From Undaria pinnatifida (taxonomy: Eukaryota > Sar > Phaeophyceae > Laminariales > Alariaceae), in NCBI GenBank assembly GCA_012845835.1, contig JABAKD010000026.1, forward strand, positions 4,479,699 through 4,543,698: a stretch of 64,000 nt of DNA, in the 5' to 3' direction. Within the stretch, counting starts at the first letter, position 1. The number at the start of each line of letters is the position of its first letter. The position numbers and the translations under genes are program-made. The notes under the pieces were generated by a model, which worked only from the letters and a program-made list of their open reading frames with translations, was not told the origin of the DNA and did no database searches. Positions 12,601 through 24,650 of the stretch are shown in pieces.

Positions 12601-15600
12601 ACCCCTGTTTGTGTTGTCATGGTGCTGATCATGCCCAGGCTATCCCGGGGTACGTGCTGCTGATCATGCCCATCGTATACGGAATCACGGGAACGCCCCC
12701 GTTCGTAACCAGGTACGTTTTGTGGTTATTGTAATGTATACTATACACTATTATACTATACACTATTATACTATACACTATTATACTAGTATATTATATA
12801 ATATTATACTGCCGGGTATTATATTACATTCTATTATATTCTATTCTAATATACTACCAGGTATATAATATTCTATTATGCAAGCGAAGCGAAATTATAG
12901 TTGCCGACGGCGCCCAAATACAGGCGCTCGTTTCCAGCCTGGCGTGCGCGATTTTTGGTGTGAATGTCCCACACCCAACGACACTAACCCACTTTAACCC
13001 ACTTTTTATTTTGATGTTCAGTTTTTACTCGTCCCATCTATTCTCTCGACACACTTTTTTATTGTCTCCTTCTCCCTCTCCTTCTCCCTCTCAGATTCGG
13101 GGTGACTAAGCACAGTTAAGCAGGCACAGGCACTCCCCCCCCTCCCCACTACTGTTGTCGCCTTCGTTTTTTGTCGCGCAAGACTCGAGCTATTTCTTCC
13201 CTCGTCCACTCGCATCGAATTGTGCCTCGCCAAGCTGCTAGGCGCTCTCAGCTGTTGATTTCTTTGATACCAGTATGTATATTTTTGCGAATAAGCTTAA
13301 AACTCCGATCCACGTGGGATTCGAACCCTATTCATAGAATACTCACTAGTATATCAGTATTAGTACTAGTATTTATACTACCTGGTAGTATTTTAGGGTA
13401 AACACTACTACTAGACCACCGGGGCGACCGACCGACCGACAGACTGTAAGGCCTGATGATAACGTCAATTGACATCAATTGACATCCATTGACGGGAAAG
13501 CAATTATTGGTGGGGTTGGGTTGGGTTGGGTCGGGACTTTCCTACTTTCCACCAAGGTACACACACAACACGCGGTTACAAATATCCACCAGCGCGAGTT
13601 CCTATTTTTGCGAGAGCTTTACTGGTAGTGTCTTTATGTCGCGTGTTGATTTGCCTTCGTGCGGAAAGTAGATTTGTTTGTGGCGTATCGGCATATGGTG
13701 GTGCTGGTGCTTGTTTTTGTCAAACATCTCAGGAGACGGCGGATCAAGAGAAATGTCTAGCGGTCAAGGGTGTCGAACCGGTCGTTCCACACTAAAACCG
13801 TAGTTTGGGGTATAATGCTGGCCCTCTCCCAGGCTTCCATGTGGCTGCTGGCCCGCACGCTCTGGCCTTTACATATCTGTGTGCGTTGACATTTACGGCG
13901 GTGCGTACCCATTGTAACGCCATTGTAACACCATTGTAACACCATTGTAACACCATTGTAACGCCATTGTAACGCCATTGTAACACCTTATAGGACCATC
14001 CGGTGCCCCTGGCACCTGGTAACACATTTTTGGTGGTGGGACCGGGTAAATCGACCTGTCACGAATACTAAACTACCTGGTACTTGGAATGAGCATTGGG
14101 TCATTTTTTCAATAGTAAAATACCGTGTTGAAGACAAGGGCATGACAGAAATTAGACCACGCTTCATTCGCGTTGTCACGGGGTGGTATGAACCCCTTTA
14201 AAAGAGCCCCACACCGCTTCCCTGTAGTAATTCCAAGCAATTTCAGATCAAAAGGGTTTCCAATTGTAAAGGCATTAACGTGGGTACACCACTACTACTG
14301 CACGTATTTTCCATGGCTGATGTTCCACGCGAAGTATACTGCTGACCACATGCATCCCTCTTTCGACGTTGCCACCTCTGTCGACGCCACGCCACACGGC
14401 CCACACGGCACTTCACACCACACACCACATCACTCCAGCTTGAAGGACTACTTCCAGTACTTCACGCCTTTCATCGTGACGGCGCTGCTGCCGACCGCCA
14501 TCTCCAGCCAGTGGCGCAAGATCGACTCGCACCGCCTCACTCGCGACGAGCAGACGTGGCTTTCCACAACCTACGTGCAGATTTACGCGTTCCTACAGGT
14601 GAGAAGCATTCCGGGGGGAAAATTTTGCCAAGACGAAAGAAGGCGACCAAATCGAAACCTAATGGAAGAATCGGTCGGGTTCTCGTGTGTGTCACTCTAT
14701 GTTGGTGTGAGGCTCTGCTGTATCTATAGCGTGTAGTGTGTAGAGCAGGCTTCATCTGAAGAATGAAAAGCTATTCCGGGTAAACATGGTAATTTCTAAT
14801 ACACTCATGGTTGCTAATGGGAAAAGTAGAGAAGTGTTCGAACGTATAAGTTTGCTGTTTATAGGAGTTATATTAATGGTGGCTTATGTTTAAGTTTACT
14901 ACCGGAATACAAAACAAACGCGGGTGTGCCCCCCCCCCCCGTGTTGTTTATGTAGTTGATTCTGCTAACGATGGATGTCGGTAGTATTAACAGCGCAATT
15001 CATCTGCCCCACTCGCCGACCTCCTGTACAATGGTACCAGGTACCTGCTAATATTGATGGTTATTTTAACTGTTGTTGCGGATAGTATGGCTATGCTCAC
15101 GATAAGTTAGCGTTTGTTTGATACTTGTTGTGATATAGCGTTGTGCGTGTGGTGGCACTGCATTTTTTGGGAGATTTTTGCTATTTTTGTGATGGAAGTT
15201 TGTTGTGAAATTTTGTTGTGAAAGTTGCCTTTTTTTTTATTGTGCTTCCCCCTCCCGGACCTTTCCCATCCCCTTGCCCTTCTCCTTCCTTCTTTCCTTC
15301 CTTTTTTCTTTCCTTCTTTTTTTCTTCACCTCTCTCTCTTTCTTTCCCTTCTGCTCGCGTTCTCTTTCCTTCCCGTTCTTCCTTCCTTTTCTTCCCTTTG
15401 TCCTCCCTTTCCCTGTCCCGTTCCTCGTCCTATCCCCTTCTGTTGTGCTGTATGTGCTGTATGTGCTATATTTTTTGTCTGTTGTCAGGTGGTATGGACG
15501 GGTCTGACGCGCAAGAGCCCTGAAAACGCGTGGGTGGCGAAGGTGCCGACATGGCCGCTGACGTTCGTGTTCCTGGGCCAAGTCGGTGCCGTAGCAGGGG

Positions 15601-17655
15601 GTGTGTACTGGGTCGTCAAGAACGGTGAGAGCAAGCACACTATTAATACTGTAGTGCTCCCTCTATAGTGCGGATTGAGCAGGGCCGGTTACCCGCTGCA
15701 GTGCCTGTGAAACGAGAAAAATGCTTAACACAGACTACCGTAGTGGTCCCTCTATAGTGCCGGTTGCCCGCTGTAGTGCCTGTGAAATCGCTTGGCACAT
15801 ATGGGAAATACCAGTATTGGCAGCATGCGGAGTAGTACCGGTATTTCTGGCTGGCGCACACCGGTGGTATTATTACTTGTACTGTAGAGGAGCCACTACT
15901 GTGGTGGTAGTATTGAGTACACTCAAATGGTGTTGTGATGATTGACTTGTGTGTTGTGATTTGCGAGGTGCCTGGCGGAACTTTTGTGAGATGTATTAAT
16001 TGCGATAGTCTGGCCTTAACGTGTATTGGTGTGCGAATTTCGTGGATGCAATGTGCGTGTGCTATATCGTGTAATATATTATTACCATACCATGGGTGTG
16101 CCGTCAATGTGTTATGGTGGTCTATTAATTGGAGGTTTGGACGCAGTAATTTGTAGTGTACATTATTCGAGTGTTTTTGGTGGGGGAGAGATATTAATAC
16201 TAAGCATCACAAGGGAATTGTTGTGTTCGGGGAGGACAAATGGCAAGGTGGTACAATACCCTTCAAACATGTATATACATACGAACAATATGCCTTTTTT
16301 TTTCAGAACGTGTTTTTCTTTCATCTTTTTTTTACTTTCCAGCTCATTTTTTTTATTTTTTTTTGTACTTTTCAGCTCAATTCGTATCATACTTGGAAGT
16401 TTAGTAAGAGGCGTTTATCCTCAGGGACCTTGTGGACAAGCCGCGGTCACAGTTGTCTTCCTCCCCCCCCCCCCCCCTCCCCGCACTCTTATGCAAATTA
16501 TGGAACGAAAACACTTGCGGTAGTTTTGTTTTTTGTCGACCGGGTAGGGTTCGTACTTATTTTAGTATCTGTGCATGCAATGCCTATGTTCGTATTCAGG
16601 AGTATTGGATGGTACTGAATAGTGCTGGATAATGTAACGACACTGTTTTGTCTTTTGTCGACCCGTCAGGTTTTGTGCTTTGGTACGCGAACTTCTTTAG
16701 TATCATCGTCGTCGCGGGGTTGGCTATGCACGCGCTGTGGCCCATGGTGTCGCTCAGCCTGGGGTGGACGATCCCGTCCTTCTACTACATCAAGGTATGT
16801 CCTTGGTCCTTCTATCATGTGTCATACTCTCACCCCACGCGTGCCTCGATACGGGTATTATTAGCACCTTTTCTGTGTGTCTTTGCTCCTCGGCTGACAC
16901 ACTGCCTGATATCCGGTATCGCTGGATTTCAAAAATGTTGTTCGATAGATATCTAGGCGGTGGGATTTTGAGCATGAGATGGCGCTTACAAGCTTTCTCG
17001 TTTGCCGGGTTTACCCTCTTTATAGCCCTTCTTGTACCAATTCCAAATAGTTTGGCCCCAAACACCCAAACAAGAGGGTGAAGCTGAGCAGTGGAAGAAG
17101 CAGGGTAAGCAACAGGGAGTTGTTTGTCCCACAACCATAGAGTGTGTCGTCTTCAATTTCTTGCTGACGGTTTCTTTGACTACGGCAACAAATGACCCAC
17201 CTCTATTTTCACGTATACCTGGTGGTAGTTTTTCGGCATTAATTTCCTATTAATCATTTTTTTCGACTATGGCAAAAGTGACCCAGCTCTATTTTCACGT
17301 GTATCTGGTATTAATAGTATTAATAGTAGTAATAGTAGTAATAGTTGTTTTGTTCCCCCAGACGCAAGCGAAATCCTGTAAGAGGTCAAGATGACGTTTT
17401 TATTTCGTAGGCGATGGCTCAGAGTTTCCCGGACTGGTTGCAAAATTTTACCGCTAGCTATGCTATGCGATTCTCCTGCTCTACGCCGTTACCTTACCCT
17501 CCTCCCTCCCTCCTTTCCTCACTCCCTGCCTCCCTCCGTGCCTGCATGACTTTCGTCTGTGGTATTATGTTGTATGTTCTATTCCTTTCCAGCTGTTCCT
17601 GTGGATTTTCCTGGGTTTCAGTGCTGTTGTTCTCGCCAACGTGTTCCAAGAGTGA
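6684..17655 (+). CDS. Cellulose-synthase-like GT2 glycosyltransferase, 13 exons (5' end possibly incomplete)
   Basis: Membrane processive beta-glycan synthase of the GT2/CesA type, expected at the plasma membrane using UDP-sugar. Exons read from phase and GT-AG sites: 6684-6932, 7321-7434, 8274-8514, 9356-9497, 10187-10376, 11201-11491, 11852-12073, 12639-12712, 14439-14598, 15489-15624, 16670-16794, 17411-~17482, 17593-17655; about 690 residues. Catalytic landmarks: VVVLD (D52), NDARH (274-278, DxD position), FVQTPQRF, IEDTHTS (TED position, D399), GWRSVY and QVLRW (439-443, QxxRW). At least five hydrophobic segments follow QVLRW (YVLLIMPIVYGIT, FTPFIVTALLPTAI, PLTFVFLGQVGAVAGG, FFSIIVVAGLAMHAL, LFLWIFLGFSAVVLA). 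The first 11 exons join in phase. The exon 12/13 junction lacks an obvious GT donor. No transmembrane helices precede the GT domain, so upstream exons are probably missing; ATG 6684 is provisional. Substrate is not provable: cellulose is likeliest, another beta-glucan is possible. Confidence 0.85.
7804..8075 (+). pseudogene. Two decayed partial copies of CesA-like exon 3
   Basis: Segments 7804-7897 and 7976-8073 repeat the 5' part of exon 3 (8278-8375). Shared runs include CTAGACGCGATGTG, GGCCTCACC and GCCTTCGCGCT. The second copy extends through GGCCGTCATCAGCCACCTAC and has an in-frame stop (GCGCTATAG). They are tandem duplications inside intron 2, not functional exons. Confidence 0.85.
8097..8176. 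repeat. (CCCAA)n pentanucleotide array
   Basis: About 15 uninterrupted CCCAA units in CesA-like intron 2, about 100 nt upstream of exon 3 and inside an exon-fragment repeat block. Confidence 0.95.
11201..12073 (+). other. GT2 catalytic core exons 6-7 (TED and QxxRW motifs)
   Basis: Two phase-0 exons (11201-11491, 11852-12073) carry the acceptor-side half of the glycosyltransferase. Exon 6 begins VAFVQTPQRFRM, matching the conserved FVQTPQ stretch of processive synthases, and ends with LIEDTHTSIELFRQ, the TED-equivalent general base. Exon 7 begins GWRSVYVNEP and contains KQVLRWHQGAVQLL, the QxxRW chain-binding motif in its QVLRW form. Exact GT donors (gtgaga, gtgact) and AG acceptors flank both. 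A decayed copy of the end of exon 6 lies in the intron at 11650-11700. Confidence 0.88.
11650..11700 (+). pseudogene. Decayed copy of the 3' end of CesA-like exon 6
   Basis: ATGCTCATCGAGGGCACGCA and CACGTCAATCCAGCTCTTCC parallel the exon end at 11441-11491, 209 bp earlier. The catalytic-site Asp codon (GAC) is GGC here. There is no GT donor after CCCCCAG. Confidence 0.85.
12075..12610. repeat. Degenerate GGTCG/TTGTAACGGTCG minisatellite
   Basis: CesA-like intron 7 is made almost entirely of imperfect units such as GTCGTAACGGTCGGTTGTTG, drifting from end to end. It runs from just after the exon 7 donor to just before the exon 8 acceptor. Confidence 0.85.
12735..12870. repeat. TATACTATACACTAT tandem repeat and AT-rich tract
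   Basis: Three to four TATACTATACACTAT units followed by TATTATA/ATTCTATT sequence and a TACCAGGTA palindrome at 12855, in CesA-like intron 8. Confidence 0.85.
13165..13432 (-). mobile_element. tRNA-derived SINE, family B, copy 2 (in CesA-like intron 8)
   Basis: Read on the minus strand it begins GGTCGCCCCGGTGGTCTAGTAG, has B box GGGTTCGAATCCC, and continues with ACAGCTGAGAGCGCCTAGCAG and CAATTCGATGCGAGTGGACG. The interval between the boxes is swollen by TACCTGGTA and TAGTATTTATAC-type palindromic sequence. Confidence 0.72.
13912..13986. repeat. 11-bp tandem repeat CATTGTAACAC
   Basis: Seven units of CATTGTAACAC/CATTGTAACGC in CesA-like intron 8. Frames through it on the minus strand read VTMVLQWCYNG by chance. 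Confidence 0.95.
15640..15800. repeat. TATAGTGC-rich inverted/tandem element, family H
   Basis: Two tandem halves with CTCTATAGTGC, GGTTNCCCGCTG and AGTGCCTGTGAAA. The inverse complement occurs at 62395-62475 (GCCAAGTGATTTCACGGGC, ACTATAGAGAGCAG), and related TAGTGCGGGGTCC sequence lies at 30045-30190 and 10420-10560. Probably a non-autonomous element; ends not resolved. Confidence 0.5.
16523..16590 (+). repeat. Decayed copy of the CesA-like intron 10/exon 11 boundary
   Basis: TTTTGTTTTTTGTCGACC, GGGTTCGTACTTATTTTAG, TATC and CATGCAATG parallel TTTTGTCTTTTGTCGACC, AGGTTTTGTGC...TTTAG, TATC and ATGCACGCG at 16645-16730, about 120 bp downstream. Confidence 0.6.
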
Positions 17656-17799
17656 GCTGTACCTGTTTGCTTCCTTTCCTCATTGAGGGGGTAAACAGGA
17701 AAGAAGTGAAAAGGGACTGCCGCTTAGTGAAGAACTGGGGATGGCCGTTGCCCTGTGTTTTACCCTGTGTTGGTCGACTGTCCTGCTTGGCTGCTTCGA

Positions 17800-17946
17800 G
17801 GATGCCGAGGCTTGCTTTGGCGTTGGCTTGCTTTGGCGTTGGCTTGCTTTTGGCGTTGGCTTTACTTGGCAATGGCCTGGCGTTGTCTTGGCTTGGCGTT
17901 GGCTTGGCTTGGCTTGGCTTGGCTTGGCTTGGCTTGGCTTGGCTTG
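17800..17946. repeat. GGCTT/GGCGTTGGCTTG array directly after the CesA-like stop codon
   Basis: Begins 145 bp after the stop: GGCGTTGGCTTGCTTT units grade into pure (GGCTT)n at 17885-17946. May lie in the 3' UTR. Confidence 0.9.
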
Positions 17947-18264
17947 ACGGTGATGAGCAGACCGTTTGTCAGGCAGGCAGGCGTTCGAATAATACTTGTT
18001 GCGCTCTTCGCGCGTCGTCTGATATTGTGGTATTTCTTCCGCTTTGTTTGGCGGTGTAGCCTATGCAGGTACTATATGGACGGCGAGCAACGCCTGGTAC
18101 TTGGGAGTAGCATGGAGTGGCATGGCTTAGCGTGCCACTTGAGAGAGAGAAGAGAGAGAGAGAGGAGAGGGAGGAGAGAGATTAATCGACTCCACGATCG
18201 TGTCAAAGTCGAAGGTCTCGAGATGTTTTTGTTTTTTCACTGTGATATAGCCGTGGATTATTGT

Positions 18265-18318
18265 ATCATGCTAGTATCATGCTAGTATCACGCTAGTATC
18301 AGGCTAGTATCATGGTAG
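18265..18318. repeat. 12-bp tandem repeat ATCATGCTAGT
   Basis: About five units of (T)ATCATGCTAGT with single-base variants. Confidence 0.9.
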
Positions 18319-19245
18319 CGCGATTTGGGGGGCGGAAGGGGTCAGGGAGGATAAACTGCCGAAACAGCGGTTGTGGATGGTGACGAGTGACTATTTTACT
18401 GGGTAACATCCGGGCTAAAAGAAAGCTTCGGAAGAAACTGCACGGGGCTGGGGGGGGGGGGCTTCGTGCGGCCTTGCTTTGGGGCAGGGTGACCGGCCTG
18501 TGTTTGCCTCGGCTAGCTTAGTCGCACCGCACTGTGGGTGTGCGATGCCGCGGCTCATGGTTTGCCCGCCCCTCAAGTCGATGTGAATGGCACCGACGGC
18601 AGCAATCTAAGTTATTTTGGATGCCGGCAATAGTAGTGCCTGGGGCTGCTGTGGCCCAGACGGAGGAAGCCTTGTGCTAGGTTTGGGTTTGCTACATTCG
18701 TCTTTGGTCGAATGTTGATTGTGTGGCTGGCGAGCGATAGTGTCTCTTGGGGCGATCGGGGGGGGGGGGGGAGGGGGGTAAGGGGGGGGATGGGGAGGGG
18801 GGGGGGGGGGCATTTGGCCTCACCCTTCTATGTAGGTGCTTCCGATTCGTGTTGAGCCTTGGCAGCTCTGTCTTGGTAGCTTGGCGCGTAGATGATGCGT
18901 TTGTTGCAAGTTGTGTATTGTCCTCTTCTGATTGTCTTTGTTGGTTTTTTTGTTAACCCGCCGAACGAGAGGGGAAGGGGGACCCCGGAGATGTCTGTCT
19001 CCCTTCGTTCATCGTTGTCCCTGCTTGGCAAGCGTTGCAAAGTACATAGCTTTACTATCACCATAGTACACTAGGAAATTCAGGGAGATATTTAAAAGGG
19101 TGACGCGGACCGTTTTTGGCTTGAGGAGACTTTTGGATGTTTTTGTGCGCCTCCCTCCCCCCCCCCCAACCCCAACCCCCTTGAAAGATGAATTGCGTAC
19201 TATAATTACTACTGTATTTGCTCCACGCTTGTATTAAGTGCATCG

Positions 19246-19302
19246 CACCGTGCCGTGCCGTGCCGTGCCGTGCCGTGCCATGCCGTGCCATGCCATGCCC
19301 GA
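19246..19302. repeat. (CCGTG)n pentanucleotide array
   Basis: About eleven CCGTG/CCATG units in the spacer downstream of the CesA-like gene. Confidence 0.92.
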
Positions 19303-22127
19303 CTGTTGTTGTAAGGTAACGATTCGATTCGGTGCGTTTTTATAGCAAAATGCGCCATCATTCGCCATGATTGATTTTTTGTACGGGTATATAGATGAGT
19401 GCTGGGTTGTACTACCGCTTTTGCCGAGGACTATTAATACTGTTGCTTCGGGATTTCGATTGCCTGGTTGGTGCTTGGCTCGAGGGGGGCGGGTGGGTGG
19501 GGTGGGATGAGCTGGGGTAGGATGCGAAGCTAAGCGAAGAATGAGCCGTCTTGTGGTGGTGTAACAATGGCGTGGTAATACTCCATTATCCATTGTTTTG
19601 TTTTGGTGCCTTTTGGTGCGCCTCTCCTTTGTCTGCGAGGTGAGTGTAGGCGAAGAAGCATACAACACGTGATAGCTAGAGCTGCTGTCTTTTTGGTGGG
19701 TGCTTTTTTCTTTTCCCCAAGTGTCGGCCGTTTAGTAATCTTGTTTTTGTTTCCTTCTTGTTTTCGGTTTGGTCTGTTTCTTGCTTGTTTTTCACTTTTG
19801 GGTACGTAGTGTGTCGGGAAACATGGATGTGCGCGTGCTTACGTGCGTACGTGCGTCAATGGTATTTTTTCACGGTTGGTGTAAAATATGCACTTTTTTT
19901 TTCCCTTGTTATCCGGCGGGCGAGATCGCACCGCCAAGATGATGCTGAGATCTCCGGTGGTGTTCGCGGTTGTTGTTTGCGGTGGCAGTAGCACTGTTGA
20001 TGTAGCTGCTGCTGTCTCTCTTGCCGCTGCTCCTGCTTCTGGCGCATGTGCTACTGGTGGTCTCTTACATAGCGTCATTGATCAATGGCCACCTTGTTTT
20101 TGTTGCCGTATATTTTCACATTTATTTATTTTTTGTGTTTGATTTTCGGAGGTCGAGGAGTAGTCAGCCAGCCGGTTACCTAATCTCTGAGTTCAAGCCC
20201 TCGGACCTGCCCGACTACATGTTATACGTACAGCATGTTATGCTCCTGACTGTTTTCCCTTTGTGTGTCATGTGCCGTGTTATGTGTCCTCTCGACGCCT
20301 CATTATTGTCTGCGTACGTACATGGTGTTCGGGGGTGGAGGCGGAGAGTTCTGTGTGGAAAAATACTACCTTGCTGTCTTGAGGGAGTTGCAGTTGAAAA
20401 GCTTCTCGGTTGACGGCATCAACCACGCGAAATGCCTACATATAATACAGTAAGTAGTATTAATAGTAGGGCAAAGTATCGTATCGATATCGACCGACAT
20501 TCGCGTACCATGATAATACAAAGATATTTTTTCTTCAGATTTTTTCCCTACCGTACGTACTGCATACACTGGTAGGACTAGATGCTGCCTGTTTGCTAGT
20601 TGCTGCTGCTCCTTTTCGTTTGACTTGAGCCAAGCGGGTACAAAGTAACCAACAGCCATGTCCCAAGACAAGGTGGAAGGGAGCATCCATTTTTTGGCGA
20701 TACTACTACTACTACTGTCTGCTGTACGATATGGCTTGCCCGAGTACTCACAAGTGCAAGTTCCTTATCAGTGTATGAATAGTACTATTAGTAACAACTA
20801 CTCCGTGTTAATACCTGTTACAATAGTCTAATAATGCAGATGCAAAAATACTATTAATGTCAAAGGCAATGAATGCTACACTACTGCCTGTTGTGCGAAT
20901 ACCTTGACTCAATAGGGCTCTAAACAGCAGGGGGTGCGTGTTGCGCGTACGCTCGCGTTCGCAGACACTACTACTATTAATACTGTCGCTCGTGCGTTCG
21001 CAGAATTTTTGCCGCTCGCGGATAAGAAATATGTATACCTGGTACTTACACTGACTGGTTGGTCCAAGTTAAAATCCCCAATTATATTTCCCGGCAAATA
21101 TCCACGCCGTTTTTTCGATTTCACAGACCGTGAAATTTTGCGCACATCTTCTATGTGCCGTTGCGAAGACCTCGCCTGTCGTTTTCCTTTTCTTTTCTTT
21201 TTTGCCTGAATTTTCGTCAGTTGATGAGATGTTTTGAAAAATGTGGACCCCCTTAGACAAAAAAAAAACAAATCGGCACACAAAAAAAAAAAAAAAACGA
21301 ATGTCAGGCCTCGCGATGGGCATGTAGAACGCATGAGCAAAATTTCAGGGTCTGAAAAGCGGCGTGGACATTTATTTTTTGGACTCTTGTGCATAAAAAT
21401 GATGAAAGGTATGCTGTATTCCTCTAAATGACTTGGTTTTAGTCTAGTTTCGGATCCAGTTTTTGGCTAGAATCTGCTTCTTAATGTTCAACATAGATAG
21501 CGATAGGCAGGTCACATGATCAATTTTTTGCACGAAAAAATCTGCAGACATGCCTTGCTTGGAGTACTGTACCTCCAACCGGATCGTGCAAAAGGCGGCG
21601 CACTTGTTTTGTTCGCCCCCGCTTGGAAAAGCTTGAACATTATTATTGAAAAATCTGAAGGCCTGTCATTTTTGGTCGATACGAGTTTCTCTCCTAGAGA
21701 CAGCCCGAGGCCGTTAAAAAAAAAAAACTGCCCATCCCCTCCTTCCACTGTGGTCACATGGGGGCAAGCATGATACCAAAAATGTTCACCATTTATTTCC
21801 TTGACCAGATATTGCGAGCGGCATTCGTGGGGGAGATAATTTCCGGTTTTTAACTTGAACTAGCCTGCAACTACAACAACAGTTACTTACTACTGGTGGT
21901 GGCAAGGAGCTCCATATATACCGATCCGGGAGCCCCCCTCCGTTCGTTTGCAATATTTCCCCGGAAGGGGATGGATGATGACAGTGCTCAATCCCTCGTA
22001 TTAACGCCTTTCCATATTTATTTGCGGTTGGTTGTCGTCTGCGCTTTTTGCCAATTTTCAAGTTCCTATATACTACTATCTATGGATACCAGCCCCTATT
22101 CCCTAGATTGTACCGCCTCCTTATCAC

Positions 22128-22455
22128 TTTTTTTTTTTTTTTTCCCGCACCTTTTACTTTCCAGCTTCTGGACAAGCCGTGGTCACAGGTAGGTGTCGTC
22201 CCCTCTCCCCCCCGGTTCTTGCCTTCAATTTTTATCGCGCATTGGGTTCAGCAATCCCACTGCTCGTCGATTTTTCATCGAGTGAGTGTTGCTAACTCAC
22301 GCTCTCGCGCTTTCCGCAAGTCAATTTGTCCACAAGAAAAAGTCCCAACGAATTTGCACGGGTATGCACTCGGCGGGGCTCGAACTCACGAAACTGACCT
22401 ATACCAGGCTCGAGGATAACCTGATACGCCACCACACCCGAGGCGACCGGCTTCA
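22128..22455 (-). mobile_element. tRNA-derived SINE, family A, copy 2, poly(A)-tailed
   Basis: Minus-strand copy. The + strand starts with a T run (about 22128-22143, the poly(A) tail), then CTTCTGGACAAGCCGTGGTC, the body, and the inverted tRNA-like head ending GGGCTCGAACTCACG ... GCGACCGG near 22450. Confidence 0.8.
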
Positions 22456-23133
22456 CTATAATCCTTCAAGATCATCCTTGCACCTCGAGGCAGACTCTGA
22501 GGTAGGTGTCAAGAACTAATATTTTAGAGGCCGTCAACAACTCTCCAGACCAATACAGAGATATCATCTATTATTATTGCTTTACGGGTCTCATCAGCCC
22601 GTGCCGAAGAACATACATAATAATAATATTATTATTATACCCAGATGACGTACCAATTAATTGTGTTACGCTTTATTATGGAGGTTTTAGGTTTGTTTCT
22701 TATTGTGATTTTTTTGGGCGTGTTTTTTTTACAGATCACATAGAAGCCTAGACCCAACCCAACCCCGATAGGGTCGACCCTAACACAGGCTTATAAACCT
22801 ACGACTCTTGCGCGGCTTCGCCGCGCAATTTGGATGGCGATCTGAAAAAAAGAGCGAGCCGATGTGAGACGGAAGAAGTCCCTTCGCAAGTTGATCTCTT
22901 TGTTATAAGATGTATGTATGTCGTGGGGACACACCGATGTGAATTATGTGCGTGACCGCACTCACTCTCGAGGGTCAACGATGAGGGAACACCACAGAGT
23001 GCCCTCGAGGAGCCATGATGGTCTTGAAGCATTATTCGTAGTGATAACGAGGCGGTACGATCTAGGGAATAGTGCCTGGTATCCACACCGACCACCTCAG
23101 AAAAATATTTTTTTAGGTAGTTTATCTGGTATG

Positions 23134-23420
<287 letters not shown>

Positions 23421-23454
23421 TCCGATATGAAAGTCGTGAGAACGCGAGGAGGTT

Positions 23455-24650
23455 GTTAAGGAATTAGTGAGGTGTTAAGGTATTATTAGTGGGGTATTTG
23501 TCCGTTTGACCACTTGCAAAACGTTAACCGATAGCTTACCCAAATTAAGCCTTATAACACTCCGCCCCTGAAACGGCGGGATAGCAGGTCTGCCGGATGT
23601 ACGGGCGGACCTGTCAATTATCCAAGCCGTTTCATTTCCTGGGTATACCGGGGAGAGTATTTTTCAAGTTCGACATGGGGAAAGTCTGAAAAAGTTTATT
23701 ACATGGTGGATGGTGGGGATCGAACCCACGACCCAAAAAACCCATGGTCTGTCGACGACGCCATTTGTTAAGGTTACTGCTGGTGGGGTATTAGTCCGTT
23801 TGACCACTTGCAAAAGGTTAACCAGTAGCTTCCCCAAACTAAGCCTTATAACAAGGTGGAGATGACAACATCAAATGTTCGATAAAGGTATAACGGTACA
23901 ATAGACCACGATAGAGGTGTGTACACACTACAATGTTAAGGTATTAGTGGGGGGGGTATTAGTGGGGTATTAGTCCGTTTGACCACTGACAAAAGGTTGA
24001 CCTATAGCTTACCCAGACCAAGCCTTATAACACAGTTCCCCCCTGAAACGGCGGGATAGCAGGTCGGCCGGATATACGGGCGGACCTGTCAATTGTTCAA
24101 GCCGTTTCATTTCCCTTGAGTATGCCGGGGAGAGTATTTTTCAAGTTCGACATGGGGAACATCTGAAAAAGTTTATTGTGGTGGTGGATGTGGGATTTGA
24201 ACCCACGACCCATAAAATCCATGGTCTGTCGACGACGCCATTTGTTAAGGTATTAGTGGGGCATTAGTCCGTTTGACCACTTGCAAAAGGTTAACCAATA
24301 GCTTACCCAAACTAAGCCTTATAACACTCTTCCCCCCTGAAACGGCGGGATAGCAGGTCGGCCGGATAAACGGGCGGACCTGCCAATTATCAAACCGTTT
24401 TATTTCCTGTGTATACCGCGGAGAGTATTTTTCAAGTTCGACATGTGGAAAGTCTGAAAAAAATGATTATGGTGGATGTGGGATTTGAACCCACGACCCA
24501 AAAAACCCATGGTCTGTCGACGACGCCATTTGCTAAGGAATTAGTGGGGTATTAGTCCGTTTGACCACTTGCAAAAGGTTAACCAATAGCTTACCCAAAC
24601 TAAGACTTATAACATTAACCTATAGCTTACCCAGACCAAGCCTTATAACA
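23455..24650 (-). mobile_element. Tandem array of tRNA-derived SINE family C (about four units)
   Basis: Read on the minus strand each unit (about 290 nt) has an A-box-like AGTGGTCAAACGGACTAA, then GGCGTCGTCGACAGACC, a perfect T arm GTGGGTTCAAATCCCAC, then a conserved body (CATGTCGAACTTGAAAAATA, GACCTGCTATCCCGCCGTTT, GGCTTAGTTTGGGTAAGC) that runs straight into the next head. Heads lie near 23495, 23800, 23975, 24270 and 24555 on the + strand. One interval (about 23855-23935) is replaced by unrelated sequence. Confidence 0.78.

Larger units (their letters stand above)
17656..23133. other. Spacer downstream of the CesA-like gene
   Basis: Microsatellites, long poly(G) runs (18454-18463, 18760-18810) and one SINE. 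Open frames here are low-complexity or lack homology I can recognise; no gene called. Confidence 0.55.

Noticed and set aside
23690-24530. Possible genuine tRNA genes (GTGGGTTCAAATCCCAC)
   Set aside because: The T arm is perfect but no acceptor stem can be formed with the 5' side and A-B spacing is too long; they are SINE heads.
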